This document shows, one piece after another, positions 57,851 to 64,000 of a stretch of DNA of 64,000 bases. The notes beneath the pieces were generated by a model, which did not search any database, was not told the origin of the DNA, and saw nothing but the letters and a program-made list of their open reading frames with translations. The position numbers and the translations under genes were made by a program. Positions within the stretch are counted from its first letter, which is position 1; each line of letters starts with the position of its first letter. Source of the DNA: Theropithecus gelada (lineage: Eukaryota; Chordata; Mammalia; Primates; Cercopithecidae); NCBI RefSeq assembly GCF_003255815.1, contig NC_037686.1:59264646-59328645 (forward strand), in the 5' to 3' direction.

Positions 57851-59799
57851 ACTTCTTTAGGAATGGACTAAATGGTATCATAGCTTACAATATGTCTTGA
57901 ACTTGATGTAGATTACACTGAGAAATAAGGTTCATATTTTTATTCTTATACCTTAATTCCATTTTCCATAAACATTTTGAATTCTCTTTGTTTATGTGTG
58001 TATATGTTTATATATAAAATACATATATGTATTATATATAACTTGCATTATAAATAATATGTATTATAGATATTAGACAGTGTATATATTATATACAATA
58101 ACTACTATATATTTTATATATTATATACTCTAATATATATTAATTAATGTATGTATTATACATGCAAAATGTATATTACATAAACATAAATATATGTATT
58201 TATAGATACATAAATATTTATGTACATAAATAATATATTATCATTTATGCGATATATATATGCACACACATATATGAGACGGAGATAGTCTACTAGGTTA
58301 CTGGTGTTTTAGCAGAAATTTAAGTAAAAAATGAATTTTTAAACGTCTATGTAGTAAAATCTCTCATAGTCTAATGATGAGAGATATAAAAAAACAGTAC
58401 ATTTAGAATAAGAGAATATATAATAAATCTGATAACTTGGATGCACACAAACCCTATTGAACATGGATGGAATTTCCATTCACTTCCAAGGTGCAAACTG
58501 TAAATAACTGCCCAAAGTATTTAATATTTGCTCCCATTATCAAGAACAAGTAAATGATGATCATGTTGATAAAGGAATGAATGCTGTTCCTTCAAAAGAG
58601 AGCATCTTGAAAATTATGTAATCATAGTCTATTTGTACAATTGCAATATATTTGGTATTATCAGGATGTAAGGTGATTTGTGGAAAACTTGTTAGCAACA
58701 AGACCTAAGAGGCAGCCTAAGGCCATATCATGGAAGACAAATGAGTACTACACAACACCATGAGCATGCCACATCTTTTTCACACAATATAATAACATTT
58801 AAAATTTTTACATTTGAGAAGATAAGAAAAGTTTTCAGAGACATCAAGATATTTTGAGCCTGTTATCCTATAATTGGGACCATTAAGAGTGATAATAGTC
58901 CTGAAACTATGCATTACTTCTGCAATTTTCTTCATAAAAGTTAATTTATATACTTAAAATAACCAATAAACCATTACTAAATATATTCTCTTGGCCATCA
59001 TTTGAATAGTACTGGACTGATGAATAATATTTTCACGTGGTCTTAACCAGACTATACTCTGGTTTGCATTTTACTTTATATTTACTTTTCCAGATATTTA
59101 CTATTCAGACAAGTAATTGGGCAAATTGTTTCTTTGTAGTTTAGTTTTTAATAACATAAGCACCCTTCTTATATTTTCCAAGCATTTTCAGCATGGTAAT
59201 GTCAACAAACAAAAGCCTATTATATGAGAGAGTAAAGTTGATATATAAAAGAAATATAACTTTTAACACCACAATGTAGCTCGAAACAACAGCAAGAACA
59301 AATCTTGCTTCCTCTGCCCAAAAGAAACGCATACATTTTTTATTTACCTTAAAAAAGGGACACAAGTTCATTTATCATAGTGTGTAAATATTGAAACTAC
59401 ATTAAAAATTCAAGTGTTGGTATTATAATTATATTACTCATAATAAAATAATGTAAATCTTATCTTCATCCATCAAGTTTTTACAAACTGTTGGCTCTGT
59501 CTAGGTCTTTCAGCCAGTTCTCTTATAAATTCATAAATATTAGAAACAGAAATTTAATAGGTTTTAAATACTACACCAAAAAGATTCTTTGAAGAATTAT
59601 GTGTTTCAATCACTGGAAATGAAAATAACATGTATGATAGGCCTTTTAGGATGCTGACAAAACATCTTCATCTATTAGGACAAGAAAATTGTCCTAGTGT
59701 GCACTATATAGGGAGCATATTATATAAAATTGAAGACTGTATTAGGAATATTCTGCGATATGTATTTTCATCTTTGCTACTGATATATTTGCTTTCTCC
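57851..59799. other. Unassigned, including a TA-rich stretch
   Basis: Contains 57990-58275, almost wholly TATA/TACA/TGTA text that ends in (TA)(CA) units, and otherwise unrecognised AT-rich sequence. No gene signal. Confidence 0.5.
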
Positions 59800-60162
59800 T
59801 GTGGTCTGAATATTTGTGTCCTCACAAAATTCCTCTGTTGAACCCTAACTATCAATGTGATGATATTAGGAGGTGGGGTTCTCGCAGAAGTGATTTGTTC
59901 ACAAAGGTGAAGTTCTCATGAATGGGATTAGTTCCGTTAGAAAACAGGCCCAAGAGAGCTGCTTTCCTCCTTATACCATGTGAGAACACAGCTAGAAAGT
60001 GCCATCCATGAGCCAGGAAGTGGGACCTCACCAGATATTGAATCTGCCAGTACCTTGATCTTGAAATTCCCAACCTCCAGGCTGTGAGAAATAAATGTCT
60101 GTTGTTTAAAAGCTACCCAGTTTATGGCATTTTGTTATAGCAGCCTAAACAGGCTAACACCT
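59800..60162 (+). mobile_element. MLT1-type MaLR LTR, sense
   Basis: TGTGGTCTGAATATTTGTGT at the start, GATGATATTAGGAGGTGGGG, CCATGTGAGAACACAGCTAG, GCCAGGAAGTGGGACCTCAC, CTTGATCTTGAAATTCCCAA, GAGAAATAAATGTCTGTTGT (polyadenylation signal) and a final CAGCCTAAACAGGCTAACAC match MLT1 LTR order. Confidence 0.93.
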
Positions 60163-60213
60163 TCCCCTACATAGTTTAGAAATCTGTACTGCTCATACTT
60201 ACAGAAAAAAAAA

Positions 60214-60216
60214 ATA

Positions 60217-60262
<46 letters not shown>
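60214..60262. repeat. (TG)(TA)n(CA) microsatellite
   Basis: A TGTGTGTG lead, about 28 bases of pure TA, then CACACACACA. The arms TGTG and CACA are complementary, so the strand can fold back on itself. Confidence 0.93.
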
Positions 60263-60584
60263 ATTTTTTTCTCTACCTTTGGATATTCTGAGTGTGTTAG
60301 TTCTGTGGTTGATTGGCACCACTAATGAATAACAATAATAATAATAAATACAATATATGACATATAACCTAATAATAGAAACCCAGACTTAGTAGTGACA
60401 TAAAAAATGGACAGATGGATTTATTTTTGTAAAAAGAATGCCATTCACCTCCTTAATTCATCTATGTGAATATATAATATTTATACAGTATTAACATCTA
60501 AAGTAATGGAAAAAAATCATCGGCAACCATATGTAATAAAAGCCCCTATGTTACTAACTGAATGAGGTGGTGCAAATGGACAGT
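60263..60584. other. Unassigned sequence
   Basis: Contains a short (AAT)n run at 60331-60348. No gene or named repeat. Confidence 0.5.
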
Positions 60585-60643
60585 CATTATGCTGTAATGG
60601 ACAAAAACCTGGAATCTAGAACTTGTTTGCCTGGATTTAAGTT
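60585..60643 (+). repeat. MIR 5' fragment, first of two local copies
   Basis: CATTATGCTGTAATGGACAA, AAACCTGGAATCTAGAACTT and GCCTGGATTTAAG resemble a MIR 5' part and recur, almost unchanged, at 61130-61191. Identity stops right after GATTTAAG. Confidence 0.75.
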
Positions 60644-61011
60644 TTATAAATAAAAAAATATAAATATGGTTTATTCATATATATACATATATACCTTATA
60701 TAATGACATACATAGTGTATTACACTTTTTCTAAAGTAATAAGACCAGCTTACTTCTGGGAGAACTCTATTTCATTTAGGCTTCAAAAGGACTGCTTTAG
60801 AAGACATACTAAAAAAAATTTTTTTCAATAATTCTGAGAACCAGTCAAGATTTACTGCTTGTATATGTGCAAATCTTTTCTAAAAACTATGAATTTAAGA
60901 AAATCAACATCTAAGTCTGACAGGTTTTAACCATACATACATACTCTTTTAAAAGTGAGTGATTGACATGCTTTTCGGCACGTTAATTTTGAGTCACGAC
61001 AATTGTTAGTT
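60644..61011. other. Unassigned sequence between the two MIR copies
   Basis: AT-rich; no recognised gene or family. Confidence 0.5.
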
Positions 61012-61080
61012 TCACTGTGTCCCCACCCAAAATCTCATCTTGAACTGTAATCCCCATAATCTCCACGTGTCAAGGGCAGG
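61012..61080 (+). mobile_element. Fragment of a MaLR LTR 5' end, sense
   Basis: ACTGTGTCCCCACCCAAAAT, CTCATCTTGAACTGTAATCC and ATCTCCACGTGTCAAGGGCA match the first ~70 bases of a THE1/MST LTR. Identity stops abruptly at 61080, where repeated MIR-derived units begin. Confidence 0.85.
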
Positions 61081-61335
61081 ACAGCCAGTATGCTGTAAAT
61101 GGACAGCCAGTATGCTGTAAATGGACAGCCAGCCAGTATGCTGTAACGGACAAAAGCCTGGAATCTAGAACTTATTGGCCTGGATTTAAGCTTCAACTCT
61201 GCCACTCTTAGGTGTACGACCTCGGGCACAAAACAAAGACTCTTTGTGTGTTGGTTTCCTTATCAGTATCTTGGGAGTAATAACCATATCCACCTCATTA
61301 AATGAAATAGTACCTTAAAAACACTTAGAATAAGA
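61081..61335 (+). mobile_element. MIR SINE, sense, with duplicated 5' units
   Basis: ACAGCCAGTATGCTGTAA occurs three times in tandem (61081, 61103, 61129 region, the last with an extra CCAG). A MIR body follows: CTGGAATCTAGAACTTATTG, CTCTGCCACTCTTAGGTGTA, TTTCCTTATCAGTATCTTGG, and CCACCTCATTAAATGAAAT. The second copy of the block at 60585. Confidence 0.75.
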
Positions 61336-63009
61336 CCAGAGAGAGACAGAGAGAGAGATTTATAATAGATTTGTTTGGTATATTAATTAAAAACTGAAAA
61401 AACAAAAGTCCTCGTATTATGAACGTTTTCTTTTTGAGTTGCAGTGCAACTCCACGAGGACCAGTTAATAGCAGCTATACCTTTGCAACATGTGAATGGG
61501 AGCTGAGCTCAGCACCCAGTCTCATCTGAGCACTGACCTCTCGCCCTGGCACCATTTTCTGACTCCACCTCCAAGTGTTTCTCATCATTAGTTTGTCAGC
61601 TGGGACACAGATGATTAATTTAAGATTTTATTTGGGGTTTATTACATAGTACTCATATTAGAGAGACTCAGTAGATGCTACTAGTATAGTAGATGCTGCT
61701 AGCAAATAAAGTCTGCGCCTTGTTATTTACTTAATATTTGGGTTGACAACACAAGCGTGAGAAAAACTTAGAATTTTCTCAGTTCACACATTTTCCTAAT
61801 ACGTCCTTTTGTACAAATTTCCTTTTCTGGTCTTTGTGCAAAAAAGTAAATAACGTAACAAGCATGGGTGTAGATAATATTTTATAAAAAAGAGATTTTT
61901 GCTGTTGAAAACTGTATTAATGGGACAAATTAATTTAATAATAAACATACTGTGAATAAATATATATATACTGTATAATATATTAACCTTTAATTTTACT
62001 TTTACAATTAGTAAAACTTAAAATATTTTAAAATTATTGGTGAAATTCTCTCTATATCAATTGAGTATGTCAAGTGTTAATACATATGTTTTATATAGAG
62101 TTGAAAGTAGATAATCAGTTCTACCAAGGAAGCTTCCAGAATAACATAGAGGTCATCTGGGATAAGAAAAATGTTTCTGAAAACTGAGGTGTCAGTTTTA
62201 GCTGGACAATTGCCTACAACTTGCCTGAGACCTAAGACTGGCTCAGATATACAAAGGGTAGATGATAAAAACATACTCATCAGAGAACATATGGGAATGT
62301 AACCTTAATTTTTATTTTTAAAAAGCACGAGGACAGGGGAAAGCAGATAGGGATGTCAAGGGTGCAGCTTTTCATCTTGTATTTTCAGAGGTGACAATCT
62401 GCTTGTAATTTAATTTTTACTTCTTAGTATAAAATTACAACTATGGTCATCAGATCTTAGATATTAACAGCATGTTTGAAAAGCTATCTGTTAGTGCTAT
62501 TAGTATGTTTCTTTTTTTCTTCTATGTAGTTCTAAAATAATATGGGAATATATTTTTTTCTCTATTACTTATAAAATGAGATAAATCAACCCCTCTTTTT
62601 CAACAGGATTTCTCCTGAAATACCTATACCTAGGGAACACTGCCACAAAAAAAAGTTGGTTACTACTTAACTTTCCAGCATTTTTTTCCCCAAAATAAAT
62701 GCTGGAGAATGATTAATTTTCATCGGAGCACCTCATACATAATGCATAAGTTAAGCAATTAATTTCTTCCTTTGGTATTAGAAAATTACCCTGGGAGGAT
62801 CAGGGTGAGGAGGCAGTAAGTAACAGGAAGATAACTATTGCCCTGATTTAATTCAGTTTCTTCTCTCTTCTCCATATTAATTCTCATACTTAAGTAAAAC
62901 AGATAGGTCTATAAACCTTCCTAAAGGTAAAATTAACAATATAATGATTCTTATTTTGATAATAATAACAACCGGTAAAAATGTCAAGTGTTGGCTACAC
63001 ATTTGGAAA
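61336..63009. other. Unassigned sequence, 1.7 kb
   Basis: Contains a short (GA)n at 61337-61359. No gene or repeat family recognised. Confidence 0.5.
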
Positions 63010-63165
63010 TATTCTTCATTCTTTAATATTATTTCAGTTAGTTCCCACAACAATCCTATGACTTATGTATTCTTAATACCTCTATTGTACAGATGAAGGT
63101 ATCAAGAGAAAAGATTCTAAATAACTTACTCAAGGTTACACGCTAAAGAATGTTAGCAACAAAAA
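63010..63165 (-). mobile_element. MIR SINE, antisense
   Basis: CACAACAATCCTATGACTTA, CCTCTATTGTACAGATGAAG and CTTACTCAAGGTTACACGCT follow the antisense MIR order. Diverged. Confidence 0.7.
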
Positions 63166-63728
63166 GTTAATTAAAATGAACTTCATAGACCACTTACTTT
63201 CACTAGCATACCAACTAGGTAATATTACGGAAATGTTTAACATTACCACATGTGAATACTATCCATCGACTTCTCTCCCTTTTATAGGTAAAACATGGTG
63301 TTGATGTCTACCTCTATATAATCATAAAAATATTGTAGTTTTCATGCCGAACCTTATTTGTAGCTGAGATAAATCACTTAGCACTGTGGAAGTCAATAGA
63401 ATGTATATTTTAAATATTAAAATGAATAAATACAAAGGAACTGCTTGACATAAAGCTGTGTAAAGTTTTTAAATATGCTCTCAGATGTTGTAAGGATACT
63501 ATAAATTATATTTTCTTTGTATAGTTAGCTTATGGTTTATATTTAAAAGGGGAATTTCATATTATTATTTAAACTACATGAAATGTCAAATTGATTTATT
63601 ATGTTTCCAGCCTATTACTATGTAATTTGTTGGGAATTATCATGAAAATTAATTCTTTTATTCAGTTTGAGACATTTTTTCCGATGCCCACCTTGGCCAA
63701 ATATCAGACAGTTTCCACAGCTTCTGTC
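63166..63728. other. Unassigned sequence
   Basis: No recognised gene or repeat. Confidence 0.5.
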
Positions 63729-63729
63729 A

Positions 63730-64000
63730 CTTTTTTTTTTTAAGTTATTATTATACTTTAAGTTCTAGGGTACATGTGCATAACGTGCAGGTTTGTTACA
63801 TATGTATACTTGTGCCATGTTGGTGTGCTGCACCCATCAACTCATCAGCACCCATCAACTCGTCATTTACATCAGGTATAACTCCCAATGCAATCTCTCC
63901 CCCCTCCCCCCTCCCCGTGATAGGCATCGGTGTGTGATGTTCCCCTTCCCGAGTCCAAGTGATCTCATTGTTCAGTTCCCACCTATGAGTGAGAACATGC
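63730..64000 (-). mobile_element. Young L1 3' end, antisense, runs off the window
   Basis: A T12-13 tail, then the antisense L1 3' UTR: TTTAAGTTCTAGGGTACATG, two tandem 18-bp units (63829-63846 and 63847-63864), a C-rich polypurine-complement run at 63895-63917, and GTTCCCACCTATGAGTGAGA at the end. Very close to consensus, so a recent insertion. Its 5' part and length lie beyond the window. Confidence 0.95.

Overview
This window looks like non-coding primate DNA, most likely from an Old World monkey. It is visibly AT-rich and holds no bacterial-style operons, no rRNA or tRNA genes, no spliced exons I can support, and no CRISPR array. About ten Alu-derived copies, many L1 fragments of several ages, MaLR/ERVL retrovirus-like LTRs, MIR/L2 relics and DNA-transposon relics identify a catarrhine genome. 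Three L1 3' ends (near 3.1, 31.4 and 63.8 kb) carry an 18-bp tandem duplication in the 3' UTR, and the Alu at 33.6 kb has AluY-type features that I associate with macaque/baboon-type genomes. The species call is an inference.

Layout. 0-2.4 kb: Alu and old L1 debris plus a 130-bp direct duplication. 2.4-6.9 kb: a decayed ERVL-type internal region in two opposed orientations, with a young truncated L1 and an MLT1-like LTR inside. 6.9-12.7 kb: mostly unassigned, including one locally GC-richer patch near 7.8 kb. 12.7-18.7 kb: stacked L1s, one a clean 5'-inversion copy. 20.4-26 kb: old L1s with MaLR LTRs. 26-33 kb: mainly unique sequence with one young L1. 33.3-36.4 kb: L1 inversion copy, Alus, MIR. 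36.7-43 kb: LTR-like repeat, a long L2, MIRs, a hAT relic. 43.2-51.5 kb: Alu, MaLR LTRs, a pogo-type MITE, and an old L1 interrupted by a younger inverted L1. 52.3 kb: a 29-bp minisatellite. 54.7-60.2 kb: LTRs and a mariner transposase relic. 60.5-64 kb: a duplicated MIR fragment, unique sequence, and a young L1 running off the end.

No host protein-coding gene could be supported. Open frames are either inside repeats (Alu, L1, LTR, microsatellite) or short and unrecognised. The window is best read as a gene desert or a long intron built from nested insertions. I found no convincing undescribed biological system. The most interesting observations are structural: a young L1 flanked by 166-bp direct repeats far more diverged than the L1 itself, an internal-to-internal inverted ERVL junction, a probable short L1 3' transduction, an open frame running from a MaLR LTR into a mariner relic, and a minisatellite whose seed unit sits inside a larger duplication.
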